In this document: positions 1 to 12,594 of the stretch, in pieces
Layout of the letters: each line of letters opens with the position of its first letter
How positions within the stretch are numbered: position 1 is the first letter of the stretch
Source of the DNA: Diphasiastrum complanatum
Lineage: Eukaryota; Streptophyta; Lycopodiopsida; Lycopodiales; Lycopodiaceae
DNA: 64,000 nt
Assembly: GCA_029204225.1 (NCBI GenBank)
Contig: CM055100.1
Location: forward strand, 22,190,248-22,254,247
Direction: 5' to 3'
Program-made: the position numbers and the translations under genes
The notes under the pieces: generated by a model
The model's input: the letters and a program-made list of their open reading frames with translations, nothing else
Told to the model about the DNA's origin: nothing
Databases searched by the model: none

Positions 1-110
1 TTATGGTACAAGCTTGAAGGTGCTAGCCTCAACTTACAATCTTTCAATCCTTATGATCTTCAAGAATTCATATCATAGGCGTGAAGAGGGGTAAATCACA
101 TTTGAGCTCA

Positions 111-1721
111 TCAAAACGATACTAGAACCCAGACGGCCGTGCTGGGAATGCCGTTGTGGAGAGCAAAGAGCATATAGTAAGTGGATGGAGCAAGCACAGC
201 ACTGGGCACTACGCTCGTTACTGTATAAATCCGGCTTGAACCTTTGCTCAATGTTGTGGAACCTGCTAGCTTTAGCTGCCTCTGCCCTTGTGAATAGGAA
301 TGGGTTGTGTAGGGAGCACTTATAAGGTTGAGCTTGATGCCTCCACTGCTGAGCTGGCCGGAGATAGCAACATCTACACTAAAACTAACACCAAATCGAA
401 CAACTGTGGGATAATTCACAAATCTGGGGCGCTGTGCATTGTTGCTAGGATCTAAATAAGCTGGAGAGAAAGCTTCAACCCTCAGCTCGGTAGGGAACGG
501 GCCTGTGAGAGTGTAGAATTGATGCGTGTTGCTCCCTGCAACGAGAATGCGTCCATCTGGGAGAAGGTTTGCAGTTGAGTGATACACACGAGCTATGGTT
601 GTAGCTACCTGAACCTCAAACATAGACGTAAGAGGATCATATATGATGGGATTATAGCAAGGATTGGATGCATCCATCCACCCTTGCGATCCATTCTGCG
701 CCCCGTTGATGATTAAAACCTTGCTGTTGGGCAGAAGCACCATATCTCCCATATTTCTTCTCATTGGCATGGTTTGCATTAGCCAAGAGGGGTTGGAAGA
801 GGTCACCACCATGCGCCCACAGGTCTGAGAAGCTCCAGGCTGCCCTGGAGGGTAGGGAAATGCAAACTTGTTAGCACCTCCACAAACAAGCACCTCAGCA
901 ACAGAATACCCATTAGCACTGTCCAGAGGAAGCAGAACAGAGCTGCCTGCACAGGGGTAGTTTCTGGGTTCTCCCGGAATTGTAGGATACCTCATTATCA
1001 CCGTGTTGGTGTAGTAATTTAGAAGTATAGAATCCTTGTTTGCAAAGATAAAGAGGTTGTTATCAGGCAGCAGATGGACAAAAGGGTAGAGGTTATCATT
1101 GTATTCATCGTTGGTATCACTCAAGAATTGAAGAAAAAACTGGCCTAAGCCTTGATCTGGCACAAATTCGTAAGAGAAGGTAGCACGGCCTCCCACCGTG
1201 ATGACGCGCAGATCGGGAAGAAGCAGGTTGGTAGCATACCATCTACCTGCAAGCAATTCCTTTCCCGATTCTATCCAGTCGCAGCTGCTTGTACTGGGAC
1301 ATGGAGAAAAGTATCTCACTTTCTTAAAGCCATCGAAATCGCCTCCGCTCTGCAGCAGTGTACCGTTGGGCAAAAATGCACCAGAGCTACACCAGGTATC
1401 TGTGAAGATGAACAGTGGGCGCACAGTGTTAGATGCTATGTCGAACACCACAGAGTGGGCCGAGCAGTCGTGCGTGGAAACCCTGTCTGCTGGATTGTTC
1501 CTGCACACGCCATTTGTGAGATTGATCTGTGATGAACCAATGTTGGTCCGATCCAGGAAAATCACCGTGTTGTAATGGGTCACGGCTGTGTGCATGGATG
1601 CAACGCCTGCATTTTGTAGCAGGATGTCGAATCTCCCTGGCTGACCTCTCACTCGACAATACAGTAACTCATATACAAAAGTGAAGATTATACATTTCGC
1701 AAGTAATCTAGAATATCCCAT
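111..1721 (-). CDS. Glyoxal oxidase-like copper-radical oxidase (galactose oxidase fold, DUF1929 C-terminus)
   Basis: A single uninterrupted 536-residue frame. Proteins of this family oxidise simple aldehydes or primary alcohols to acids or aldehydes and give off H2O2, usually in the cell wall. Residues 1-26 are hydrophobic and look like a secretion signal, ending near VRGQPGRF. The Kelch-type propeller follows (about 30-400), then the C-terminal domain. All expected copper/radical residues can be placed: Cys111 in WCSSG (thioether partner), Tyr162 in RWYAT, Tyr380-His381 in ARVYHSTANLLPDGR, and His474 in YTTHSYSQGQRQ. Length and motif spacing match plant aldehyde oxidase GLOX proteins, and no residue is missing, so the gene looks intact. 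The start is the first ATG, directly before the signal peptide. Exact substrate cannot be told. Upstream lies a (GA)n tract that may sit in its leader or promoter. Confidence 0.93.
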   Translation of the reverse strand: MGYSRLLAKCIIFTFVYELLYCRVRGQPGRFDILLQNAGVASMHTAVTHYNTVIFLDRTNIGSSQINLTNGVCRNNPADRVSTHDCSAHSVVFDIASNTVRPLFIFTDTWCSSGAFLPNGTLLQSGGDFDGFKKVRYFSPCPSTSSCDWIESGKELLAGRWYATNLLLPDLRVITVGGRATFSYEFVPDQGLGQFFLQFLSDTNDEYNDNLYPFVHLLPDNNLFIFANKDSILLNYYTNTVIMRYPTIPGEPRNYPCAGSSVLLPLDSANGYSVAEVLVCGGANKFAFPYPPGQPGASQTCGRMVVTSSNPSWLMQTMPMRRNMGDMVLLPNSKVLIINGAQNGSQGWMDASNPCYNPIIYDPLTSMFEVQVATTIARVYHSTANLLPDGRILVAGSNTHQFYTLTGPFPTELRVEAFSPAYLDPSNNAQRPRFVNYPTVVRFGVSFSVDVAISGQLSSGGIKLNLISAPYTTHSYSQGQRQLKLAGSTTLSKGSSRIYTVTSVVPSAVLAPSTYYMLFALHNGIPSTAVWVLVSF

Positions 1722-1836
1722 GCTCGGCGTTGATCGGTACTAGATCAAAGTGCAAAATCTCTACAGAAGAGTGTGAGTAGCCCAATATACACCGGCTGTT
1801 GCTGTTCTGCAAGAAAGAAACACAGGTTCATAACCG

Positions 1837-1838
<2 letters not shown>

Positions 1839-1924
<86 letters not shown>
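1839..1924. repeat. (GA)43 microsatellite upstream of the oxidase gene
   Basis: An 86-bp uninterrupted GA run, reading as (TC)43 in the sense of the oxidase gene and ending about 118 bp before its ATG. It could lie in the 5' untranslated leader or core promoter. Plant GAGA-binding (BBR/BPC) proteins bind such tracts; a role here is inference. Confidence 0.97.
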
Positions 1925-1928
<4 letters not shown>

Positions 1929-3459
1929 CTCTATGGGTGAGTGAGAATGCAATAAGAATTATATGAGAGATCAATGAAGCTCTTAGATGCTCTACTGGGT
2001 ATCAACCTTGAAATTTGCTTGCATACCAGCATCATTCAACTCATTGCTTCATGATTTGAACCATAACAGGGATCTTGCTGTGCTTGTTGGCTGTTGATGT
2101 AGCCTTGCTGTAATACGTTCATATCCAAGTTCGATGACGAATGATGTAGAGCCCACTGGATAATAGAAGCTAACTACTTGTTTGCTCTACCATGGCCGCC
2201 ACAAACCTTATACTGCAGGTAAATATTTCACCTGATTCACCTGGAGCACTATTACAACATACTTCAGTGATAGAAATTAATTGCAGCAGCAAATTCTTGT
2301 GCAATTCCTACAGAAATAGGAGGAACCAAAACATTTTGTTAGCAAAAAACAACTGCATCAGACAGGAGCCTCAATATATCAATTAACTGCCAAAGAATAT
2401 GGTTCAAGTGCAGCTATAGTCATATAAGGTACAGAAAACGCTGTTACTAATTGCTCTAAACAATGCAGAAAAGAGCCACATGATTCACGACTATCGAGAA
2501 GACAAATAGAGCTCACAAATATATCAGCATGGACTAATTCCCCAACAGGATGAATGCACGGCCGATTCCTATTCAAATGAGCTGCATGGGTGTGTGAAAA
2601 TTGGGGAAGATGCCAAATACTCATGATTAGGCAGCAATTTCTTACATCAGACAGCTGGAAGAACAAATAGTAAAGTAGAGCACAGCATGCATCCGCCCAG
2701 AAATACACGAGGAAAGAGAAAAAAAGAGCAGACAGGGCGAGAGAGCTCAGAAAAGCAGTATAAAAGAAAGGGACAAGTGAACCAACCCCTTTTTTATGGA
2801 AAAAGGTGAGGGTGGTGGAAGAAGGGGAGGGGAAGGCAGCAGGCTAGGGGGGGATGCTCCACTACCATTAGAATCATGGCACTTCATGTGCCCATCTAGG
2901 AAAAGCGGTGCTGAAAAAAAGTGGAGCAAAAGCTCCAGCTTATGGTCAAAATTAGTGTTGGGCAAATATAACATAAGGGTGACACATCTAGGAATCAATA
3001 CTTGAACATTATGGATATTTATTTCTATAGAGTATTGATTGTTAGCAAGAGATCCAGCCTACCTTATATCAAGTAAATAACCAAAAACCAATTGCCATGT
3101 ACATTTTTAGATTCATATCTTTCTACACATAAAGAATGGCACCATCAAGGAAACCATGCTCCTCAATTGATTATGTGCTTCTCTTTAATGAGAAAGATGA
3201 CAATGGACTATGGACTATGGGTGCCAAGAACTATTCAAAAAACTCGGGTTTTGATGCATCTACATCAAAAGGAACATTTCGAAAAAGCAAAAAGACAAAA
3301 CTATAATTTGGATCTTATTGGAAGGCCATACTTATGGATTTCAGAACATCATCAGGAGGAAAATATATATCTGAAATATTAGTGTTAGAAGATTCTAGTG
3401 AAGGTTCTTTTAACTGATTCCGACTATTATAAGCGCATAAAGGATATCAAAAAGCGGAG
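1925..3459. other. Intergenic stretch, no gene recognised
   Basis: Only short frames without family resemblance. A purine-rich patch lies at about 2798-2852. The right part (about 3100-3450) may be the worn 5' side of the Penelope-like element that follows, since a short open frame at 3092-3382 leads up to it, but I see no diagnostic motif there. Confidence 0.5.
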
Positions 3460-4240
3460 TTGAGCCACCATAGATGGAAACCTGGACATGAGGAATGTAA
3501 ATGGAGATGGGTAAATAAACCTACTGAAAAATGGTCTCATATGGACAAACTATTACTTTGCCAATGGAATGATTTCTGCATTGTGAGACTTGGAAACAAA
3601 GCTTGGAGACAAGTTTGTGGTATACCTATGGGCTTTGCCTATTCCCCTACTTGGTGTAACTGGTATCTGTCATTTTATAAACTGCATTTTATGAAAAGGC
3701 TTGCCAGGCTTGGAGAAATTGAGTACTTATGGGCATTCAAAAATACTTTTCGTTATATAGATGACATCTGTTTTGTTAATAACCCGATTGCACTTTTAGT
3801 TCTGAATAAAAAACAACCTTATACCCTTGACAATGCCAAATGGATCTATCCTCTGGAATACTTGACCATAAAAAATGAGGAGTCTATTGACAATACAGTG
3901 AACTTCTTGAATATTACTACTACCTTTATTCTGAGTCGGATATTTTTCATATGAAAAAGTTTGATAAAGAAAGGAACTACCTTTTCACTTCTTACAACTT
4001 ATACATTTATCTTCAAACAAACCTATCGTGAACTCTTAGAAGGTTATCATTGCACAGATTATCACTGCTATGTATTGTTGTAGTGATCAAAATGCTTTTG
4101 TTAATCAAGTCAATGACATTAATATGGCATTTCAAAAGGAATGGCTTCATGAAAGGAAGGCTTTACGGTATCGTGAACAAAATATCTTAACACATGTTCC
4201 CTGGTTTGATGTTTACTTTACCAAAAAATGCGGAGTTTCT
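3460..4240 (+). pseudogene. Penelope-like element reverse transcriptase relic
   Basis: The 164-residue frame 3460-3954 has reverse transcriptase landmarks: GIPMG at residues 54-58 (motif B'), FRYIDD ending at residue 102 (motif C with the two catalytic Asp), and NFLNIT near 149. The WRQ..GIPMGF..SP.WCN.Y spacing and the IYPL stretch after YIDD fit Penelope-like RTs better than LTR-type RTs, which carry YVDD or FIDD in other contexts. After a stop/frame change near 3954 the sequence continues with thumb-like text, including KKFDKERNYLF just after it, and a frame at 4070-4240 resembling the helical thumb end. No GIY-YIG endonuclease motif is visible downstream before the (CT) tract. Multiple frame breaks show it is dead. 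Clade assignment is not possible by eye. Confidence 0.72.
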
Positions 4241-4246
4241 CTTGGT

Positions 4247-4284
4247 GGGCAGTTAGCACTTCGTCTCGGGGGTGCTAACTGCCC
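4247..4284. repeat. Perfect 13-bp hairpin at the end of the Penelope-like relic
   Basis: The arms GGGCAGTTAGCAC (4247-4259) and GTGCTAACTGCCC (4272-4284) are exact reverse complements around a 12-nt loop. It lies between the last RT-like sequence and the (CT) tract. I see no complete hammerhead core around it. Confidence 0.9.
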
Positions 4285-4319
4285 CCTGAGATACCTTGTT
4301 AACTGTGGATACAGTTGAT

Positions 4320-6767
<2,448 letters not shown>

Positions 6768-6939
6768 TGACTATAAAAAATTCCCATTATAAGCTCTCTT
6801 TTTTCCTCCGCCAAGTGCACCAGTATAAACCACTTTCGTCAATATTATAAACTTGTGAGGACTATGTGTTAATTCATTTTTGGGGCATCTTGAAGAAAGA
6901 TACCTAACTTGCACCTAAAGTTTCCTAGCTGATGCGAAA

Positions 6940-7654
6940 TCTACGGCCAAGTTTCTCTATGAAAATATTATAATCAGATTTGGATGTCTGATCGAGATTG
7001 TCAGTTTGCGGGATAAAGTGTTTACTAGAAGATTTTTCTATTATACACAGATTTAGTACTCCCTAGTATCCCAGAGGGAATGGCCAAGCTGAATCTTCCA
7101 ATAAATTTTTTTGCACTATTATGACAAAGACAGTTGAAGCAAGTCGGTCTGATTGGGAACATAAACTATATGCAGTGGCATTCAGAACCGCTTACAAAAA
7201 TAGTACAAATCAAACACACTTTCAACTGGTTTATGGTCAAGATATTGTCATGTCAATTGAATTTTTAATCCCATCTTTACGCATAGTGGCAACAGAACGG
7301 CTAAATGATGATAAGTCTTTACAACTCTGTCATGAAGCGTTGCACAAATTATGTGAAACACGATTGATGGCAGTTCATGCATTAGCAGCAGAGAAAGCTC
7401 GCCACAAGGCATGGCACGATCGTCGATTGCACAAAAAGGATCTGAAAGCAGGAAATCTTGCACTGATGTACAAAACCAAGCTGATCAAGGAAAAATTGAA
7501 GTTTACCGATGAAGGCCCGTATAAAGTAAAGGAAATCCTAAACTGTGGCGCAGTAATTCTTGAACACTTAGACGGAAAACGATTTGATACTCCAGTGAAT
7601 GACAGTCGATTACGCAAGTTTTGGCAGCCTGCTCCACCAGATCAGCAAGCATGA
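6940..7654 (+). pseudogene. Gypsy-type integrase, C-terminal part
   Basis: A worn core end is readable before the frame: FLYENIIIRFGC near 6950, then text matching the HP(Q)GNGQAE motif around 7070-7095, with stops. The clean frame 7121-7654 (177 residues) carries the conserved QLVYGQDIVMSIEFLIPSLR block and the GPY/F module (GPYKVKEI...GAVILEHLDGKRF...SRLRKF) near its end, diagnostic for Ty3/gypsy integrases. No chromodomain follows, which argues against a chromovirus. The ATG at 7121 is only the first one after the last stop, not a real start. Confidence 0.88.
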
Positions 7655-8535
7655 TCTAATTGATTTTTCATTTTTATTTGTTTTTCAATTTTTTTTAATT
7701 TCAATATTTAATTGTTAAGTTTCTATTTAGAAAAGACAGAAAAAAAATGAGAAAAGACTGATGAGCAAAAGTCAGAAAGACTATCATTACGGAAAAAGGA
7801 AGGACAATATTTTTGATGAAAAATGACTTATAAAATCACTGTTTTGGTCATATGTGGCCTATATAGTATCAGAAACCTTTGCTGAGCTTTTAGACTGTAC
7901 ATCCACTTCAGATATATCTCTATTGAATTGGATAAAGATTCTTTTCTAAAAAAAGTCCATTTTTTGAGTCAGGCAAATGATTAGCAATATGCCATTTTGA
8001 GAACCTTCCCCGAGCACCTTACTCTCCTTAGGAACCTTCGCTGACATGCTATATGGTCTTAAAATGTCAAAATTAGGTTGGCAATAGCTTCAAATCTTGA
8101 AAAATTGCATTTATGACAGTACTTGGGCGAAGGACCCTCTTGGGCTAAGGTTCATCCTTCGCCAACCCTGGAAAATGTTCACCAGATAGGTTCAGGACCT
8201 CAGAAACCTTCGCCGAGATTTTCATAGCCTATTTTTCACAGTACTCTACATGCCTGCAAATTTTTGTTCAGAATTAATCAGCCAAACTAGTATTCAATGT
8301 AATGGACCCTCCAAATTCACCTATAAGTTGGTTGAATTCGATTCATTCCTCACTTGTGCTAGCGAAGCTCTTGCCAATTTTTCCAGCGACCAAAGCCTTC
8401 CAAACTTTCTAAACGATTTTTTGCTATACACTCGCGCGTATTACTTTTTCGTTTCTATTCATCATATCTTCCACAAATACATCCCAGTCGCCTCATTATA
8501 CTATCCATCGTGATGTCCCATCTGCAACGGATATC
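7655..8535 (+). other. Spacer between integrase and extra ORF, with a recurring short motif
   Basis: T-rich after the integrase stop. Between about 7870 and 8215 an element like GAACCTTCGC(C/T)GA occurs four times with variations (near 7871, 8000, 8031 and 8200). A frame at 8250-8513 shows no family. Confidence 0.5.
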
Positions 8536-9931
8536 ATGATACTTCCTAGCACAAGCATGGTCACTCAATGGATGACCCTTGCGGAGCCTCTGCTTACTAC
8601 TATGGGTATTCATGAGAGAGCCTTCTCAGGGAGAATCAATATGGATTTTATCACTCTTGCCTTTAGTACGTGGAATGAGGAGAAATCCAGATTTTACATC
8701 ACCTTCCAGGGAGCCACACACAAGGTGCGCGTGATTGAGGCCGCCCTTGCTGCCATAGGCATAGCGTCTAGTACCCAAGCCTCACCAAACCATAAGCAGG
8801 CCAAACAGGCTATTAAGCCTTACATTGACCTTACAAATGATTTGCATTGGACCAATGACGGCTACTTCCTAGATGCCATTACTGAGCCTGCCATACACGC
8901 TGTTGCCCATCTTCTTAATAATTTTCTGATGGTTGGCAACCTCAGGAAAGGCCGCATTACTTCACAGATCTTACATAGGATAGTTGAGTCATACGTCAAG
9001 ATAGCCAAGGCCCCTCTCGAACCATATAACTGTTCAAGACTGTTTCTGGTGAGCTCAAACGAGCCATTAAGAGCAATACCAAGCAACAGTTTGTTGCTGG
9101 CTCCTTGTTATCTCTCCTAGCAGCCTCACACCTTGAAAACAAAATCCATGGGTTTCGCCTGGATTCTGTGCTTTCAATTTATGAAGAAGCACCGACCGAG
9201 TCATCTCACCAGGCCTCCAGTTCACATAGTCAACGTTGTCCATGCAGCGAGATCGTCATTCCTGACTTGCCTTCCGCGTCACGACGTCGTACTAGGCATA
9301 CATCGTCAGCAGTGCTTCCACCCCCTGTGAGGCCGACAAAGAATTGGATAAAATACCCACATTGGGAGAGCAGCCAGCTTGGAGAGTTACCATTTTCTCT
9401 CACCAATATTATGTACCGATGCCGTGAAGAAATAGGTGGAAGGATTTAGGATTGCCAATGGACAAAATTACGATCCATATGCCAAATTGGCCAATCATCC
9501 CTCAACCTTTCAGTTGGACAATATCAATGGATTTCCACCGAGCCTTACAAGCATACCAGCGGGAGTATGTACACTCTCTAGATCCGACAGTGAGACAATC
9601 GGCACTCTTTGCGAAAGACTTGACTCTATTGGCATCAGTGGCAACAAGATGGGATGATTGTCTTCCTCCTTTGGCATTCGATCCAAATAAGCCAATGGCC
9701 TCAGAGAATATCAAGGATCAGCTGCCGGTTGCTCGACTATATTTTCGTGCAGCAATGATGGGAGGCTCTTGGGAATCTCGCTTCACGTCCTGGACAACTT
9801 CAAAATGGATTGTCGGTGTCCATCGTTGTTTTTTGCCGCATAATTTGGATCTTGCCCAACTTGATTTTATGGAGAAGGTGCAGTATCATTTAATAAAGAT
9901 TCATCGCGAAGCCAATGAAAGTCCCCAGTAA
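8536..9931 (+). pseudogene. Extra ORF in env position of the gypsy element (unknown protein)
   Basis: Three consecutive frames make one former protein of about 460 residues: 8536 to about 9036, then a shift into the frame that ends at 9449, then the frame 9452-9931. The shift near 9036 is supported because the new frame reads sensibly upstream of its first ATG (TVSGELKRAIKSN). The first third contains RFYITFQGATHKVRVIEAAL followed by a Gly-Ile, and later EPAIHAVAHLLNNFLMVGN. This pattern weakly recalls the 'putative plant transposon protein' domain seen in some plant gypsy elements; that link is by memory and uncertain. The middle is Ser/Pro-rich with RRRTRH. No signal peptide, membrane segment or fusion motif was seen, so calling it an envelope would be unjustified. 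Confidence 0.6.
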
Positions 9932-9968
9932 CTGCATCTCGCAGGTGTCGTGGGACCGCCCCCAGTTT

Positions 9969-10455
9969 TGGTGGGGGATACTATTGGAGGGTTTGCGGAT
10001 CCCAAGGCAACCTTAACCCTAGTTAATAAGTGAGAGGGATTTGGCACCCTACGTGTGTAAGTCCAACCCAATGATCACATAGAGATTTGATTAATTAGAA
10101 AGTCAATAAAAGGACTCTAGGCCTTTTTGCGGGACTTTTAATGTCGCAGAGCCTAAATGTCAAGTTAGTGAATAAAGTTGGGTTTCCCTCCAATTTGTTC
10201 CCACTCTTTTTTAAATTAAAATAATTAGGGAGGCAAAAATGGACCAATAGGATTAGAGGCCAGAGTCCTCCTTCTACTATAAAAAGGGACCAACTCGAGT
10301 TCCTACACATGTTCATTTCTTCAATTCAATAAAGCAGATTGGTTCTCTTGTGAAATGGATTGATGAATGTCCTTGATCTCTATCACTTTTCTTCCATCTC
10401 TCATGCTTTCTTTGGATTTTGCTAATTGTTGGATTTGGTTGTTATTGGGATTGCA
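9969..10455 (+). mobile_element. Polypurine tract and probable 3' LTR of the gypsy element
   Basis: The purine run TGGTGGGGGA (9969-9978) follows the extra ORF closely. Beyond it lie a TATA-like CTATAAAAAGG near 10277 and a poly(A) signal AATAAA near 10328, spaced as in U3-R-U5. No second copy exists in the window, so the outer edge is a guess, and the expected TG start is not clear. Confidence 0.55.
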
Positions 10456-10619
10456 TGTTTTTATACTTTTTTATGAGGGAGAAATGGAGAGAGAGAAAGA
10501 GTAAGCTATCTTGTTGTGGATCTAGTGTTAATGGATGTAGTGTCATGCTTAGGATTAATGGATGTTAGAGTTAGATGTGAATCTTCCATTCATGCTGACA
10601 TCTGAACTATATTGTCACT

Positions 10620-11190
10620 CTCATGGGAACGAATTTATGCGTGACAACTAACTTCATCTCTTTGATGCTAGACTGATTAGATCTTGAATTGAGGTTAGGC
10701 AAGGAAAGAAACCCACTACAAATGTATATCATAGCCAACCAAGAATCCTTGCTCCACCTTTTTGTCCAGCTTCTTCCTCTTCTTATCTGGTATGTGTGCA
10801 TATATCACACATCCAAAGATTCAAACATGAGCCAGATTTGGTTTGCTTTTTCACCATACCTCATGTGGGGTAGTGTGAGCAATGTTCGATTTGCCTGTCT
10901 TGTTCTGCAGGTAGACAATTGTAGCTACTGCTTCAGCCGATAGTGATCTCGATGCCTTGGAGTAGGCCATCATGGACCTTGCAACTTCCATGAGAGTTCT
11001 GTTTTTCCTCTCAGCTACACCATTATGTTGTGGTATATAGGCTATTGTCCTTCTGTGAAAAATGCATTCACTTTTACAAAAGTCAGTGAATCGGTTGGAG
11101 ATATATTCTCCTCCTCTGTCAGAGTTCTGACTTGCTTGCTTTCTTTTTGGTCCACTTCTCAGCCCAGTTCACATATTCCGTAAACTTGTC
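10620..11190 (-). pseudogene. Copia integrase core fragment (element A)
   Basis: On the minus strand the text reads GGEYISNRF...DFCKS, then PQHNGVAERKNRTLMEVARS and AEAVATIVYLQNRQ, the hallmark of a Ty1/copia integrase. The frame is broken several times and fades into GARILGWL-like text at its 3' end. Confidence 0.8.
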
Positions 11191-11197
11191 AAGAGCT

Positions 11198-11437
11198 TCA
11201 GACTTGTAGTACATCAAATGGTCTGCAGATGTCTAAGTGTATCAGCTCCAAAAGTTTCGTTGCTATGTAGGAATCCTTCGTGAAAGGTGTGCGTGACAGC
11301 TTTCCTTTGTTGCACGCATCACAAGGTATCAGGTTTGCATCTCTGATGCTCACCCTTGTGAAAGCATTATTTTGACTTTCTTTGTACAATGTCAATGGGT
11401 TCATGTGGCATAGTCTCCTATGCCACAAAACGTCCAT
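11198..11437 (-). pseudogene. GAG-pre-integrase domain (element A)
   Basis: LWHRRLCHMNPLTLYKES is the conserved His-rich start of the domain, followed by CDACNKGKLSRTPF (zinc-binding Cys pair of the integrase N-terminus) and LIHLDICRP, the beginning of the catalytic core. Confidence 0.85.
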
Positions 11438-11644
11438 AGACTCATGGACTTGATGAGCCTACTCTATCGGTACAGGTTTCTTTTTTGTCTGCCTTGCAAT
11501 GTTGTGTAGCGATAGGAACGGATTCTTCATCTTGGTGATAAAGCTCGTGAGATCTTTGCCATCCTATCTTAGATAGGTAAGTTGATCTTTTAGATGCATT
11601 ATCTGATCTCATGACTTGGTCTGAAATCTGCTGATGAGTGTATC

Positions 11645-11920
11645 TCACATCTCTCTAGCATTAGAGATTGATGTGAGGTCAAGGGTAATGTTGTCTTCGA
11701 TGGAAGAGGAGATGACAACTACTGCTTTGTCGTTTTTCTCCTTCCACTCCCAAAGATCTTTGCATGTGCTGGCTGGCATCTCTTCGGTGCCATCCACCCA
11801 TGGCCATAACGCTTCTCCTCTTAGGATGAGCGATGTCTTCACCTTCCAAGCAAGGAAATTTGATCCGTTTGCTTTGAGTACTATGCATATTTTTGATTGG
11901 ATGCTGTGAATGGAATCCAT
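11645..11920 (-). pseudogene. Copia gag N-terminus (element A)
   Basis: A 91-residue frame starting MDSIHSIQSKICIVL, with SNFLAWKVKTSLIL and AVVVISSSIEDNI, typical of UBN2-type gag. It breaks at EM where element B continues WDVLTTRF. Only about 330 bp separate it from the pre-integrase domain, so most of gag and the protease are deleted. Confidence 0.82.
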
Positions 11921-11934
11921 AGTCTCACTAACGA

Positions 11935-11999
11935 GGCTCTGATTAAGCCTTCCTGCTCTGATACCACTGTTGGAATCTCGCCTAGGAGCTCTGATACCA
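11935..11999 (-). promoter_or_regulatory. Repeated primer-binding-site sequences (element A)
   Basis: The complement of the usual plant copia primer site (TGGTATCAGAGC, initiator tRNA-Met) appears exactly at 11955-11966 and 11988-11999, 33 bp apart, with a worn copy near 11936 (GCTCTGATTA). One site is normally enough for minus-strand DNA priming. Confidence 0.8.
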
Positions 12000-12535
12000 C
12001 TATTGGAAAATCAGAGGGGTAGTCGTTGGGTGCAACAAAAATTTCGAATTATGCTCAGATAGAGCCGATTTGTCGAACAAGGCTACTGTCTCAAGCCACG
12101 ATCAGTCATCCTCTGAATAGCAGAGAGATGTTACTAATCTGACAATGAGTTTATGAAACAACAGATAATGTCTAGTGACAGCGGAAATATATCTATTGAC
12201 AAGATTTAAGAAGCATCACAACATTCAGAGATTGTGAATTGAGCAGAAAAGTGTAACTCGTTTATATTATCAAAATCGAGTGTACATCAGAGATCAATGC
12301 ATCGACATGAGAGATTTATTCTCTTCTCACGAATGGAACTAGCTACTGGTAGAATTGTCTTTCTTCCTTGATATGCACCTCATTGAGTATTGCATTCAGG
12401 ATTCTCTATATCTCTTTCTCTCTCTCTGATCCAATACATATATCATGCTAGATTAGATTACAAGATTGATTAGCTAAGTTTATCTGTTTACGTTTCTGTT
12501 AACGTTGCATGGCGGCGGTGCATCGTGATAGTTTG
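12000..12535 (-). mobile_element. 5' LTR of element A
   Basis: Matches the LTR of element B over several blocks; for example, TTATCAAAATCGAGT is exact in both (near 12270 and 22460). Its upstream end (minus sense) shares TTAGCTAAT and TTGTAATC with the sequence after RNase H of element E (near 27738), showing that E belongs to the same family. The outer edge near 12535 is approximate. Confidence 0.7.
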
Positions 12536-12594
12536 AAAGACTTCATGCCCGAGTAGCTGTCCTCACCATGGCTTGTATATGGATACTCTAAAAT

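Larger units (their letters stand above)
6940..10455 (+). mobile_element. Ty3/gypsy LTR retrotransposon, 3' portion with an extra ORF
   Basis: The order is integrase end, about 600 bp spacer, an extra ORF broken by frameshifts, polypurine tract, and a probable 3' LTR. Protease, RT and RNase H are absent upstream, so the 5' part is lost or was never here. An extra ORF between pol and the 3' LTR is the position of env-like genes in Athila/Tat-type plant elements, which makes that lineage the first guess. The element is inactive. Confidence 0.75.
10620..12535 (-). mobile_element. Ty1/copia element A, 5' half only
   Basis: Read on the minus strand: LTR (about 12535 to 12000), several PBS-like sites, gag start, GAG-pre-integrase, integrase core, then loss of homology near 10620. 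RT and RNase H are missing. It is the same family as element B (19955-22680), with matching gag text (SNFLAWKVKTSLIL) and matching LTR blocks. Confidence 0.82.

Noticed and set aside
1152-1659. Several open frames overlapping the oxidase gene on both strands
   Set aside because: They are other-frame readings of a well-supported 536-residue gene and match no family.
8536-9931. Calling the extra gypsy ORF a viral-type envelope gene
   Set aside because: No signal peptide, membrane anchor or fusion-like segment is visible; only the position fits.
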